Of a stretch of DNA of 64,000 nt, positions 63,707 to 64,000 are shown piece by piece. A model generated the notes under the pieces. It saw nothing but the letters and a program-made list of their open reading frames with translations. It ran no database searches and was not told the origin of the DNA. Source of the DNA: a virus. Where the stretch lies: the IMG/VR virus record IMGVR_UViG_3300027741_000040, positions 1 to 64,000 of that record; one strand, given 5' to 3'. The translations under genes were made by a program, and so were the position numbers. The stretch's first letter is position 1, and each line of letters starts with the position of its first letter.

Positions 63707-64000
63707 TTATTTCCATTCGTTAGTATAGCCTAATAAATCTTCGGATATGCCACTCATATCCTGTTGATATTTAGACAGCTGCCTAATTATTCCAATGGCA
63801 TCTTCATGATTTAGGCCGTAAACATTATTTTTATCCAAATTGCCTATCTCCAAGAGTTTGCTTACATTAATATTAAGTCTTTTACTCATAACGTCAATGA
63901 AATTAATCTGATTATTGCTAATTTTAGATACGGTATTCTGATCTGGATGATCATCCACTTCAGCCGCAATTTCTTCAGCAGCAACAACTTTTCTAAGCTT
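63707..64000 (-). CDS. C-terminal part of a - strand gene, truncated at window edge
   Basis: The frame is open from the TAA at 63707-63709 to the right edge, so the gene begins outside; a GTG at 63958 is internal. The 97 visible residues are helical and charged (KLRKVVAAEEIAAEVDDHPD at the edge, NFIDVMSKRLNINVSKLLEI in the centre, GLNHEDAIGIIRQLSKYQQD near the end). The style resembles C-termini of phage single-strand annealing or recombination proteins that precede small zinc proteins, but the family cannot be fixed from this fragment. It marks the end of the structural region. Confidence 0.5.
   Translation of the reverse strand, partial: KLRKVVAAEEIAAEVDDHPDQNTVSKISNNQINFIDVMSKRLNINVSKLLEIGNLDKNNVYGLNHEDAIGIIRQLSKYQQDMSGISEDLLGYTNEWK

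Noticed and set aside
1-64000. tRNA, rRNA or insertion sequence genes
   Set aside because: No tRNA cloverleaf, transposase or terminal inverted repeat pair was noticed by eye. A tRNAscan-SE run would be needed for certainty.

Overview
The window is the late structural region of a large, AT-rich tailed bacteriophage (Caudoviricetes). Evidence for this is a 5198-residue tape-measure protein, three tandem tail-tube-like proteins, tail assembly genes, very large hub or baseplate proteins, and many fibre and adhesin genes, nearly all on the + strand with ATGA or TAATG overlaps. The motif style (DTVPAMLTPGEF in the tape measure, SGHTH in a fibre, short CxxC virion proteins) recalls uncultured aquatic phages. 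The host cannot be named from the sequence. Capsid, portal, terminase, lysis and tail-sheath genes are not visible here; absence of a sheath suggests a long non-contractile tail but does not prove it.

Layout. 1-4800: receptor-binding and decoration genes (fibre end, fibronectin-III chimera, LamG protein, glycine-rich adhesin, small beta proteins). 4880-8701: probable neck, connector and tail-completion genes, including one with a P/Homo B-like domain and one with a zinc-ribbon pattern. 8719-9459: a cysteine-rich, possibly glycosyltransferase-like protein. 9513-13129: three paralogous tail-tube-like proteins. 13184-15546: small coiled-coil and tail-assembly genes, followed by a strong intrinsic terminator. 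15638-31234: the tape measure. 31292-63014: distal tail, baseplate and fibre proteins of up to 2528 residues with FGE-like, FN3, RCC1, LamG, PKD and BspA-like modules. 63018-63371: a small Cys-rich protein. At the right edge two - strand genes begin a different, probably non-structural, module.

The most notable finding is inside the tape measure. Between its first two TPGEF-type repeats lies about 5.2 kb of apparent enzyme cargo: two PD-(D/E)xK nuclease-like domains, an ADP-ribosyltransferase-like domain, and a P-loop, NMNAT-type nucleotidyltransferase and HAD phosphatase array. These modules are separated by short repeated GG-x-V-Q-x-F-x-x-GG linkers. This resembles the polyvalent-protein strategy of delivering effectors with the genome, built into the tape measure.

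Other points of interest are a GGTGTAT element 31-47 bases before six genes (candidate late promoter), three GC-rich islands in otherwise AT-rich genes, an FGE-like domain whose halves are in swapped order, and several recent-looking duplications.
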